DNA of 8,364 nucleotides. It comes from an uncultured Clostridia bacterium (lineage in GTDB: Bacteria; Bacillota; Clostridia; Christensenellales; Aristaeellaceae). This document shows, in pieces, positions 1 to 6,648 of this stretch (position 1 is the stretch's first letter; every line of letters starts with the position of its first letter). The stretch lies in NCBI GenBank assembly GCA_945877525.1, contig CAMDVP010000134.1, positions 1 through 8,364 of the forward strand. The letters run 5' to 3'. Under the pieces are notes generated by a model. The model did no database searches, was not told where the DNA came from, and saw only the letters and a list, made by a program, of their open reading frames with translations. The translations under genes and the position numbers were made by a program.

Positions 1-968
1 AGGTTTCCTTCTATCTGCTGCAGCACAATCAGATAAATCACAAAGAACACTGCCCGCATGGGATCCACCGAGAAAATCATGATGGCGCCAATGCCTCCGC
101 CGATATAGGCGCCAGCAATGGGGATCAGCGCCGTGACGCCGATCAGGCAGCCGATCATCAGCGCATAGGGCATGCGCAGCAGCAGCATGCCTGCTGCGCA
201 CAGTCCGCCCAGAATGCAGGCCTCCGTCACCTGGCAGACAATGTAGCTGTGGAAGCAGTCCCGCAGGATGGACAGGAAATGCCGCAGCCTCTCCAGCCAA
301 AGGGATGGAAGCAGACGATCCAGCAGCCGGTTAACCTGACTGCCAAGGCGTTCCTTGCCAAGGAGCAGATGTACCGCGAAAATCAGCCCCATGAACAGCG
401 TAATCAGGCTGGACACAATGGTGGAGGTAGCCGACACCACCACGTTCATGACGCTTCCCGCGCCGTAGAGCATGGCGTTGAGGGCGGTGGTGATGGTCTG
501 CTTGATCTGATCCTGGCTGCCCTGCCATTCGGACAGGAAGGAATTGAACAGCCCGCTGATATGGAAGGTTTCCTCGGCCCAGTTGGCCAGAGCGCCCACA
601 GCATTGGGAATGGCGCTGAGCAGCACGGTGACGCAGTTCTGCAGCTCGGGGAGGATCATGCGCACAATGAAGTAAAGCACCAGGGCCACCGTGACAAAGG
701 CCAGCACCATGCACAGCGCCCGAAGCCACTTCGTTCCCACGCGCACATGGAGCTTCTTCACTTTGCCAAGCAGCCGGGCCAGGTTGTGCTCGTAGAAGCT
801 CATGAGGATGTTGACCACAAAGGCGACAATCGCGCCGAAGATCAGCGGCCAGGCCGCTTTCATAATCAGCCCCAGCGTGCCTATGGCCGCGTCCCAGTAA
901 TGGACGGCCAGATAAAGCAGCAGCGCGGCTATGCCGAGCTCCAGCAGTTGTTTCCGCTCCAGCTTCAT
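1..968 (-). CDS. AI-2E/YtvI-family transporter-like membrane protein, 3' end off the left edge
   Basis: I translated this gene by hand from the complement. It begins with ATG at 968, preceded by a good GGAAAGGAG ribosome binding site about 6 nt upstream, and stays open for 322 codons to the window edge. The protein is very hydrophobic. It has a pair of membrane helices near residues 12-54, another near 85-105, a hydrophilic stretch near 125-160, and a cluster of helices in the second half. The family marks are LIPIAGAYIGG at about 281-291 and QQIEGN at 317-322, both typical of the AI-2E transporter family (PF01594). Members usually have 340-400 residues, so only a short C-terminal piece is missing. 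The family includes sporulation protein YtvI and proteins linked to ion or autoinducer export. The name is historical, and the substrate here cannot be read from sequence. It is transcribed divergently from the PAP2 gene. Family assignment is firm; function is open. Confidence 0.88.
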   Translation of the reverse strand, partial: MKLERKQLLELGIAALLLYLAVHYWDAAIGTLGLIMKAAWPLIFGAIVAFVVNILMSFYEHNLARLLGKVKKLHVRVGTKWLRALCMVLAFVTVALVLYFIVRMILPELQNCVTVLLSAIPNAVGALANWAEETFHISGLFNSFLSEWQGSQDQIKQTITTALNAMLYGAGSVMNVVVSATSTIVSSLITLFMGLIFAVHLLLGKERLGSQVNRLLDRLLPSLWLERLRHFLSILRDCFHSYIVCQVTEACILGGLCAAGMLLLRMPYALMIGCLIGVTALIPIAGAYIGGGIGAIMIFSVDPMRAVFFVIYLIVLQQIEGN

Positions 969-1037
969 AATTGCTCCTTTCCGGGGGCTGCGAAAGGCAG
1001 ACCGGCCCTGGCAGCGCAAAGGCAGCGCCGCGTCATC

Positions 1038-1066
1038 ATTATAACACACCGAAAAGCGGTTGAACA
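1038..1066 (-). promoter_or_regulatory. Promoter for the AI-2E-family gene
   Basis: On the minus strand a perfect TATAAT (1038-1043) is preceded directly by TGT, giving an extended -10 element (TGTTATAAT). The -35 is weak: TTCAAC (1059-1064) at 15 bp spacing or TGTTCA (1061-1066) at 17 bp. Extended -10 promoters tolerate a poor -35. The start of transcription would fall near 1031, leaving a leader of about 60 nt before the ATG at 968. The call rests on sequence match only. Confidence 0.6.
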
Positions 1067-1110
1067 GGGCGCAGCGCGGTTTCTCATGGAAGTTTCATGC
1101 GCCTTCCGGC

Positions 1111-1139
1111 TTGACAAGACCGCCGTCATGGCCTACACT
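1111..1139 (+). promoter_or_regulatory. Sigma-A promoter for the PAP2-MATE operon
   Basis: TTGACA (1111-1116) is a perfect -35. It is followed by exactly 17 bp and then TACACT (1134-1139), a 4 of 6 match to the -10. Transcription would start near 1146 and read rightward into the PAP2 gene, leaving a leader of about 155 nt. The AI-2E-family promoter lies just upstream on the other strand, with the two -35 regions about 45 bp apart, so one regulator bound between them could affect both. That last point is inference. Confidence 0.65.
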
Positions 1140-1302
1140 GTTTGGGAAGGGTTTTGCCGCAGATGAATCACGCCTGAAGAAGGTGCTCTGGATGAAGATA
1201 GACCTGAGCAGGTGTCGGCCCCCGGTGGAAATGGTTGACAACGCGATTCGCTGCAGGCGGTGAGCCCTGTGCGTTTGTATTGGAGACAAGGGAGGAACAC
1301 AC

Positions 1303-2238
1303 ATGACGATCCTGAAATGGCTGGAGGGTTTGCGCGCGCCATGGCTGGACAGCCTGATGTCCGCTGTCACCGAACTGGGGGATGAAACCGTGTTCATGGT
1401 GGCGGGGCTGGTGATTCTGTGGTGCGTCAATAAGCGCTGGGGCTTCCGCTTTTTGCTGACGGGGCTGACGGGCAGCGTGATGAACCAGCTGCTCAAGGCC
1501 ATTTTCCTGATTCCCAGGCCCTGGGTGCTGGATCCCTCCTTCACCATTGTGGAGTCAGCCCGAGCCGGTGCCACGGGGTATTCCTTCCCCAGCGGACACA
1601 CCCAGTCCGCCGCAACGCTGTTCGGCACGCTGGCCATGTGGAGCCGCAGGCGGTGGAGCGCTCTGCTTTGTGTGGCCATGGTGCTGTTAGTGGGCTTTTC
1701 CCGCATGTATCTGGGGGTGCATACGCCCCTGGACGTGGGGGTATCCCTGCTGACGGGTGTGGTCACGGTGGTGCTGATTTGCTGGCTGTGCGACTGGGCG
1801 GAGGCTTCGTCCCGCCGCCTTATGTGGCTGCTGGCAGGTTGTGTGGGCTTTGCGCTGGCGCTGGTGCTGTATGTGCTGCTGGCCCCGGCCAGGGAAGCCA
1901 ACGTGCCTGAATTTGACGCCCACGGCGTAAAGGCTGCCTGGCAGCTGATGGGCGCGATGGCAGGGCTTGCGCTGGCCTGGCTGCTAGATGAAAAGCGGGT
2001 GCACTTTGATACCAGGGCCGTGTGGTGGGCGCAGGCGTTGAAGCTGCTTGTGGGCCTTGGGCTGGTGCTGCTGGTGAAGAGCGGGCTCAAGCCGCTGTTT
2101 GCCCTGCTTTTTGGCGGGGCCGAGTGGGCCACAGGGCTGCGCTATTTCCTGCTGACCGTTGTGGGCGGCGCAGTGTGGCCCATGACCTTCGGCTTTTTCA
2201 GCCGCCTGGGCCAGAAGCAGCAGACGGCGAAGGCTTAA
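1303..2238 (+). CDS. PAP2-family membrane phosphatase with extra C-terminal membrane segments
   Basis: This 311-residue membrane protein carries all three signatures of the PAP2/type 2 phosphatidic acid phosphatase superfamily. They are KAIFLIPRP (K65, R72, P73), PSGH (S97, H99) and SRMYLGVHTPLD (R134, H140, D144), where H140 is the expected nucleophile and H99 the acid. Such enzymes remove phosphate from lipid phosphates or pyrophosphates, such as phosphatidic acid, phosphatidylglycerol phosphate or undecaprenyl pyrophosphate, on the outer membrane face. After the catalytic core (about 1-165) come further hydrophobic helices near 175-195, 215-228, 245-265 and 285-300. This makes the protein longer than the roughly 200-residue core enzymes, as in many clostridial PAP2 proteins. 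The start is chosen on GGAGG at 1291-1295, 7 nt before ATG. The MATE gene follows after 27 nt, suggesting one transcript. All catalytic residues are present, so activity is likely; the lipid substrate is unknown. Confidence 0.9.
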   Translation: MTILKWLEGLRAPWLDSLMSAVTELGDETVFMVAGLVILWCVNKRWGFRFLLTGLTGSVMNQLLKAIFLIPRPWVLDPSFTIVESARAGATGYSFPSGHTQSAATLFGTLAMWSRRRWSALLCVAMVLLVGFSRMYLGVHTPLDVGVSLLTGVVTVVLICWLCDWAEASSRRLMWLLAGCVGFALALVLYVLLAPAREANVPEFDAHGVKAAWQLMGAMAGLALAWLLDEKRVHFDTRAVWWAQALKLLVGLGLVLLVKSGLKPLFALLFGGAEWATGLRYFLLTVVGGAVWPMTFGFFSRLGQKQQTAKA

Positions 2239-2265
2239 GACGATCATCGGAGGTATGGTATTTCC

Positions 2266-3672
2266 ATGAATCAAGTGGTTTCAGGCGTGCCCGCCCTGGG
2301 TTCACGGGCGGAAAAGCTCGCCTTTTACAAGCATGCCCTGCGTATCACGCTGCCCATTGCCCTGCAGAACTTCATGGACGCAGCGGTTAATTCTGCCGAC
2401 GTGATCATGCTGTCCTTTGTCAGCCAGGCGGCGCTGGGCGCATCCTCCCTGGCGGGGCAGGTGGCGTTTATTCACAGCAACCTTCTCTATGGCATTTCCT
2501 CCGGCGCGACGGTGCTGGCCTCCCAATACTGGGGCAAGGGCGACCGTCGGGCAGTGGAACGGGTCATGGGGCTGTCGCTCCGGGTTACGTTGCTCATCAG
2601 CCTGGTTTTTGCCCTGGCGGCAGCCTTCTTCCCGGAAGGGCTCATGCGCATTTTCACCAACGATCCGGAGCTGATTTCAGAGGGCATCGGGTATCTGCGG
2701 GCGGTAAGCCCCGCGTATGTGCTGGGCGGCTTTGCTACGGTGTACCTGTGCGTGATGCGCAGCGTGGAGCGGGTGAAAATGAGCGCCGCGGTGCATTGCA
2801 GCGCCGTGCTGATGAACGTGCTGCTGAACGCCTGCTTCATCTTTGGCATTGGCCCCTTCCCGAAGCTGGGCATTGTCGGCGTGGCACTGGCTACCAGCAT
2901 TACCCGCACGGCGGAGGTGGCGGTGTGCCTGCTGGACAGCGCCCGCTGCCGGGTGATCCGCCTGCGGGTACGCGACCTGGTGGCGCGGGGCGGCGAGCTG
3001 ATGCGGGATTTCATCCGCTTTGCCCTGCCCGCAGCGGCCAACGACATTGTGTGGGGCCTGGCCTTCAGCGTGTATTCGGTGATCCTGGGCCACCTGAGCA
3101 GCGACATTGTCGCGGCCAACTCCGTGGCCTCGGTGGTGCGCAACCTGGGCACGGTGGTGTGCTTCGGCACGGCCTCCAGCGCGGCGATCATCCTTGGCAA
3201 GGCCATGGGCGATAACCGCCTGGAGGAGGCGAAGGTGTACGCCACGCGCTTTGTGTGGCTGAGCATCATCACGGCGCTGCTGGGCGGCGTGGTGATTCTT
3301 CTGTGCCGCCCGGTGGTGCTGCAGTTTATGCACCTGTACGTGGTGGTGACAGACCTGGTCAAGAGCGAGCTGAGCACCATGCTGTACATCAATTCCTATT
3401 ATATCCTGGGCATGTCGGTGAATACCATGCTCATCTGCGGCGTGTTCCGCGCCGGGGGCGATGTGAAATTCGGCCTCAAGTGCGACATGATCGCCATGTG
3501 GGGCTACGCGGTGCCCGTGGGGCTGCTGTGCGCCTTCGTGCTGAAGCTGCCTGAAATGTGGGTATACTTTATCCTGTGCCTGGACGAGTTCGTCAAGATG
3601 CCGGTGAACGTCTGGCATTACAAAAAGCGCGGATGGATACGCAACATCACCCGCGAGGGCGTGGCGGAATAA
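2266..3672 (+). CDS. MATE-family efflux transporter
   Basis: This 468-residue polytopic protein has the two-repeat layout of MATE exporters (two MatE domains, PF01554), with 12 expected membrane helices. The first repeat begins near residue 26 with LRITLPIALQNFMDAAVNSAD (P30, Q34, N35, D45). The second begins near 250 with the matching FALPAAANDIVWGL, followed by a VAANSVASVVRNL-type helix. Length matches the family norm of 440-480. MATE proteins exchange Na+ or H+ for cationic drugs, metabolites or, in related MOP-superfamily branches, lipid-linked sugars; the actual cargo cannot be told here. The ATG at 2266 sits 12 nt after GGAGG (2249-2253), a longer gap than usual. A nearer ATG at 2255 encodes only MVFP and stops across the real start. 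It is probably co-transcribed with the PAP2 gene 27 nt upstream. The base composition is very GC-rich, like PAP2 and unlike the next gene. Confidence 0.9.
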   Translation: MNQVVSGVPALGSRAEKLAFYKHALRITLPIALQNFMDAAVNSADVIMLSFVSQAALGASSLAGQVAFIHSNLLYGISSGATVLASQYWGKGDRRAVERVMGLSLRVTLLISLVFALAAAFFPEGLMRIFTNDPELISEGIGYLRAVSPAYVLGGFATVYLCVMRSVERVKMSAAVHCSAVLMNVLLNACFIFGIGPFPKLGIVGVALATSITRTAEVAVCLLDSARCRVIRLRVRDLVARGGELMRDFIRFALPAAANDIVWGLAFSVYSVILGHLSSDIVAANSVASVVRNLGTVVCFGTASSAAIILGKAMGDNRLEEAKVYATRFVWLSIITALLGGVVILLCRPVVLQFMHLYVVVTDLVKSELSTMLYINSYYILGMSVNTMLICGVFRAGGDVKFGLKCDMIAMWGYAVPVGLLCAFVLKLPEMWVYFILCLDEFVKMPVNVWHYKKRGWIRNITREGVAE

Positions 3673-3780
3673 GCCGCGGGTTCTCGCGACATGGATTGAG
3701 GAACCGCAACCGGTGCAAACGGCGGCCGCCACGTTGGCTAGCGTCTGCCACGGGTTGGCAATATTGATGATCTGCCGCGG
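3673..3780. other. Convergent intergenic junction with small repeats
   Basis: This 108-nt gap lies between the stops of two converging genes. It contains an imperfect inverted repeat (GCGGGTTC at 3676-3683 against GAACCGC at 3701-3707), a 10-bp palindrome GGCGGCCGCC (3721-3730), and a hairpin TGCCA-CGGGT-TGGCA (3746-3760). A related shorter copy, GCCACG-TTGGC, sits at about 3728-3738. None is followed by a T-run on either strand, so a standard intrinsic terminator is not evident, though some of these could stop transcripts weakly. Confidence 0.35.
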
Positions 3781-5313
3781 TCAGGACAACATAGACCCTT
3801 CCCGCTTTTTCAGCCTTTTTCCCGCAAGCTGCATCAGGCGATGCAAGCCGGAGGCCGCAAGGGGAATCAGGCAGAACACATAAGGGTAGACATACTGGCT
3901 TTTGGTTTCCCAGAATAGATGGAATAGCACGCCTCCAATCATATACAGGAACATCAGCTCCCAGCCACGTTCCTTTCTGCCGCCCCAAAACAGAAATGCA
4001 CAAATGCCCGCGTAAAGAAGCAGCGAAACGAATTTGGCGCACATATCGGCAAAATCCTCTGCTTTTCCATCGCCATAGAGGGATAACAGCAGGGGTGTAT
4101 AGGTCGTTTGGTCAGCAACCTGCATGGGGCCGCTCCAAATGGATTGATACAGAGGATCGCACCAGGTTGAAATCACCTTGCGGTAGAAAAAGGAAAAAGC
4201 TTCCTTGGGATTCTGGATGATCTTGTGCATATTCTCGCATAGTTTTTCTTTGCCAAGCTCTGCGGCCGGCTCCTGCTGAAAGCCGGTATCGGCAAAGGTA
4301 TTATAGGAAAACTTATTATACCAGCCTGGCCCCCGGACTTCATTTTCGATATCCGTGCCCATGGCAATCCAGAGGACAGCGGGGCATCCCCCGTTCAAAT
4401 CAGAATGGGTCTTTTCCTCCACATAGCCTTGAAGCAGCTTCCCGGGGACTATCATGCAAATGACGGCCATAACAGCAGCCATCAGCTGCCGGTCATTCTT
4501 TCTGTCAATCCATTGAAGCAGCAGGTAAAGGGTGATGGCAATGCCTCCTATCAGGTTGTTTTTCCGCAGCAAAACAGCCATGGAGATACACAGTAGCACT
4601 CCCAGGCAACTGGCCCAGGAAGAGGTGCGGGCAAAACGCAGGGTGAAATAGAAGCCCATGCATAAGAAGAACAGTCCGGGAATCTGCCCGTAAACAAACA
4701 TGATGAAAAACAGTTGCGGGAAGAAAGCAAAGCTGAGCAGCAGTGTGAGGAAATGAACCATTCTGTCGCCGGACAATTCCTTGCTGATTTTCCAACAAAA
4801 AAAGTTGATGCCCAGCACCATCAGCAAATTAACAGAAAAATTCAAAACAGGTGTTAAGGCCAGGAAGGATATAAGCAGATCGAACATCATCAGCCCCAAC
4901 TGGTGCGGATAAACAGACATATATCCGCCTTGCGCAAATGCATCATAATTGCCCTGCCTGAACTCCTGCGCAATGTGATACACCGTTCCGGCATCCGCCC
5001 GAAGGGCTGTATTGGAATTGGCAATCAAATAAGCCGCAAACGCACAATAGACGAGTGAAAACAGAAGAAACAGCCAGTGCTGGTTCAGATGCTTCAAAGA
5101 CTCAGAAAAGCGCTGAAGCAGCAATACCAGCAGTCCAGCAAGCAGCAGGATCAGAATACCAGCCGCCCCAAAACCGTGAATGGTAATTTTCTCTGCTGCA
5201 TCATAGCTGATGGTTGTGTGATAGAAAACATTCAATGCAAAGATTGACAATAAAATAAACGCCGCGATGCACCACAAGGTATTTTCCGCCAATGCATTCA
5301 TTCTCTTACGCAT
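3781..5313 (-). CDS. Polytopic GT-C-like glycosyltransferase candidate (Gram-positive integral membrane family)
   Basis: This 510-residue integral membrane protein has helices near residues 12-31, 48-66, 80-98, 140-170, 188-207 and 211-225, and more from 236 on. It resembles polytopic, lipid-linked-sugar glycosyltransferases (GT-C fold, GT39-like, as in the Gram-positive family TIGR03766). Supporting marks are an acidic site in the first outside loop (RADAG, D107), SVYPHQLG at 133-140, VYGQIPG at 207-213, LLRKNNLI at 248-255, and a large outside loop from about 292 with GPGWYN at 328-333. A C-terminal ETKSQYVYPYVF segment is also typical. Such enzymes move a sugar from a polyprenyl-phosphate donor onto cell-wall polymers, lipids or proteins outside the cell. 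The start has GGAGG at 5321-5325, 7 nt from ATG. It is a single-gene unit with its own promoter, convergent with MATE. It is clearly more AT-rich than PAP2-MATE. Fold class is likely; donor and acceptor are unknown. Confidence 0.72.
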   Translation of the reverse strand: MRKRMNALAENTLWCIAAFILLSIFALNVFYHTTISYDAAEKITIHGFGAAGILILLLAGLLVLLLQRFSESLKHLNQHWLFLLFSLVYCAFAAYLIANSNTALRADAGTVYHIAQEFRQGNYDAFAQGGYMSVYPHQLGLMMFDLLISFLALTPVLNFSVNLLMVLGINFFCWKISKELSGDRMVHFLTLLLSFAFFPQLFFIMFVYGQIPGLFFLCMGFYFTLRFARTSSWASCLGVLLCISMAVLLRKNNLIGGIAITLYLLLQWIDRKNDRQLMAAVMAVICMIVPGKLLQGYVEEKTHSDLNGGCPAVLWIAMGTDIENEVRGPGWYNKFSYNTFADTGFQQEPAAELGKEKLCENMHKIIQNPKEAFSFFYRKVISTWCDPLYQSIWSGPMQVADQTTYTPLLLSLYGDGKAEDFADMCAKFVSLLLYAGICAFLFWGGRKERGWELMFLYMIGGVLFHLFWETKSQYVYPYVFCLIPLAASGLHRLMQLAGKRLKKREGSMLS

Positions 5314-5364
5314 TGTTGTTCCTCCGGGACAGCAGGTATTTGCCGGGCTGATGAAAGCTTCTTT

Positions 5365-5393
5365 AGTCTACCATATTCCATTTCCCCTATCAA
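5365..5393 (-). promoter_or_regulatory. Sigma-A promoter for the GT-C-like gene
   Basis: On the minus strand TTGATA (5388-5393, 5 of 6 to the -35 consensus) is followed by exactly 17 bp and TAGACT (5365-5370, 4 of 6 to the -10). Transcription would begin near 5358, giving a leader of about 45 nt before ATG at 5313. Local AT-richness and the lack of any gene here support it. Confidence 0.65.
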
Positions 5394-5480
5394 GCAGTTT
5401 CTATTTCTATACACATAATCTGCCTGTCTGGTAACCGTTTGGGAGAATTTGTGTAATGCCAGGCTTTGCAACGCTCAATC

Positions 5481-5517
5481 AAAAATGTCTTGCCCCGGTT
5501 GAAATCCGGAGCAAGAC
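5481..5517 (-). terminator. Intrinsic terminator of the kinase-GH5 operon
   Basis: Two 12-nt arms, GTCTTGCCCCGG (5487-5498) and CCGGAGCAAGAC (5506-5517), pair at 11 of 12 positions around a 7-nt loop. Read on the minus strand, the stem is followed by ATTTTTGATT (complement of 5477-5486), a U-rich tail as in Rho-independent terminators. It lies about 80 nt after the GH5 stop codon and before the promoter of the next minus-strand gene, so it would separate the two transcription units. Confidence 0.8.
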
Positions 5518-5555
5518 TGCGTCGTTCTTTGCGCTTCCGTTCGCTGAAGTGGTTA

Positions 5556-5581
5556 CTGAACACCGGCAAACGGCGGTTCAG
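5556..5581. repeat. Inverted repeat just after the GH5 stop
   Basis: CTGAAC at 5556-5561 and GTTCAG at 5576-5581 form a 6-bp stem. A further CCG/CGG pairing inside it is interrupted by a bulge, around a short GCAAA loop. There is no T-run after it on either strand, so it is not a terminator by itself. It lies 15 nt after the GH5 stop codon on the minus strand and could shield the 3' end of the message. Confidence 0.4.
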
Positions 5582-5595
5582 CAGGAATACATGGG

Positions 5596-6621
5596 TTATT
5601 TTGTCCGATAGGCCAGCATAGCCTCCAATACCCTGGGCGAATGACACTGAAGCGTTACACGATCAAACAGGCCGAACCACTCATCCCCTGCGGAGTAATA
5701 GTTATTATCCCAATACACGCAGGGAATGCCCATGGCGGAAGCCCTGGAAAGGAAGGCATGCTCGAATTTCGCCCGATCCATGTCGTTGCGTTGCCCCTGG
5801 GGGCCGGAAACCTTGCTGACGGCGCCATGCTCTGTAATCATTAGCGGCACAGTTGGATGTGCATGGCGGAAATCCTTCAGCAGGGCAAACGCACTGTCCA
5901 GCTCCGCTTCCTCATCAGGGCCAAAGACAGAAACGGAGCCGACGGCATGATGGTCCAGCACAAAGCGCTCCGGTTTGTATGAATGCACCGTCACAATCAG
6001 CCTGTTATCCTCCGGAATGATCATATCCTTCAGCCCGGGCGCAGTGATTTGTGCGCCGACCGGCGGAATGCACAGCCATCGCCTGGCATTCTGGCCGCCG
6101 CTTTCGCGTATCACATCCACAAAGGCGGCGTTCAATGCGTTAACGGCTGCGCGCACATCTGGTGTGGCTCCGTTCCATTCCTCAGCTCCGCCTTCTACCC
6201 GCGGTTCATTCAGCCCCTGAAACACCAGCATGTCATCGTACCCTGCAAACCGCGCCGCCACTTGCTTCCATAGCGCGACAAAGGCAGGCAGCACGTTTCT
6301 CAGGGCCTTCAATTCGGTTCGCAGCCACAGGTTCTGCTCGTGGTGCGTGTTGAGAATGACGCGCAGCCCTTCCTCCAGGGCCCAATCCACCACTTGCTGC
6401 ACACGGTTCATCCATGCCGGGTTTACCGGATAATCCGGCGCATCGCTGAAGTGTCCCGCCCAGGTCGTAGGAACCCGCAGCATATCAAAGCCTGCCGCAG
6501 CGTACATATGGATCATTTCCCGTGTGACAGGCGGATTGCCCCAGGCCGTTTCACCGCCGATCGCGTCCAGGCTGTTGCCCAAATTGATGCCGATGCCCCA
6601 GTTTGCAATTTGTTCCTGCAT
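5596..6621 (-). CDS. GH5 endo-beta-1,4-glucanase-like glycosidase without signal peptide
   Basis: This 341-residue protein is a single glycoside hydrolase family 5 (cellulase, PF00150) domain with a TIM-barrel fold. Visible marks are NLGNSLDA (13-20), ETAWGNP (24-30), R49 in MLRVPTTW, H93-H94 in NTHHE, GLNEPR with the acid/base E139, VHSY (H213, Y215), ITEHGAV with the nucleophile E264, and YWDNN with W304. The NLGN and ETAWGNP signatures resemble subfamily GH5_4, which cuts beta-glucan, xyloglucan or cellulose chains; the exact substrate is inferred. Translation starts directly at the barrel with MQEQIANWG. There is no signal peptide, anchor or carbohydrate-binding module, so it should be cytoplasmic and act on imported oligosaccharides. 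GGAGGG at 6628-6633, 6 nt from ATG, fixes the start. It follows the kinase gene by 27 nt and ends before a strong terminator, so it is the last gene of that operon. Confidence 0.9.
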   Translation of the reverse strand: MQEQIANWGIGINLGNSLDAIGGETAWGNPPVTREMIHMYAAAGFDMLRVPTTWAGHFSDAPDYPVNPAWMNRVQQVVDWALEEGLRVILNTHHEQNLWLRTELKALRNVLPAFVALWKQVAARFAGYDDMLVFQGLNEPRVEGGAEEWNGATPDVRAAVNALNAAFVDVIRESGGQNARRWLCIPPVGAQITAPGLKDMIIPEDNRLIVTVHSYKPERFVLDHHAVGSVSVFGPDEEAELDSAFALLKDFRHAHPTVPLMITEHGAVSKVSGPQGQRNDMDRAKFEHAFLSRASAMGIPCVYWDNNYYSAGDEWFGLFDRVTLQCHSPRVLEAMLAYRTK

Positions 6622-6648
6622 GTCTGTCCCTCCGTATCTTGAATATCT

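Larger units (their letters stand above)
969..1302. other. Divergent intergenic region with two promoters and a long leader
   Basis: This 334-nt stretch separates two divergent genes. It holds the minus-strand promoter at 1038-1066, the plus-strand promoter at 1111-1139, and an untranslated leader from about 1146 to 1302. In the leader I see two small reading frames, ATG at 1163 (four codons, MNHA) and ATG at 1192 (23 codons, ending at 1263), and a short inverted repeat ACCT-GAGC-AGGT near 1202-1213. I do not see a known riboswitch, a T-box or an intrinsic terminator. A longer frame running through 1060-1263 crosses the promoter and is not credible as a gene. Confidence 0.6.

Noticed and set aside
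249..1166. A 305-codon plus-strand reading frame
   Set aside because: It lies opposite the AI-2E-family gene, has a low-complexity His/Gln-rich translation, and crosses both divergent promoters. It is the mirror of a real gene.
1235..1262. A second TTGACA, at 1235-1240
   Set aside because: No acceptable -10 element follows at 16-18 bp (CGGTGA or GGTGAG), so I do not call a second promoter.
1060..1263. A 67-codon plus-strand frame upstream of PAP2
   Set aside because: It starts before and spans the predicted promoter. Only its last 23 codons, from ATG 1192, could be translated from the mapped transcript.
1095..2132. A 345-codon minus-strand reading frame
   Set aside because: It is antisense to PAP2, whose catalytic motifs are intact. 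The Ser/Thr/Arg-rich translation is typical of the complement of a GC-rich gene.
2487..3392. A 301-codon minus-strand reading frame
   Set aside because: It is also antisense to MATE, rich in Arg/Ser/Thr, with no ribosome binding site that I can see and no recognisable motif.
2677..3732. A 351-codon minus-strand reading frame
   Set aside because: It is antisense to MATE and gives a His/Ala/Gln-rich translation with no domain. High GC leaves few stop codons on the opposite strand.
5390..5647. An 85-codon minus-strand frame between GH5 and the glycosyltransferase gene
   Set aside because: It overlaps the GH5 3' end, runs through the strong terminator hairpin, and ends at the -35 of the next promoter. 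The translation shows no family features.
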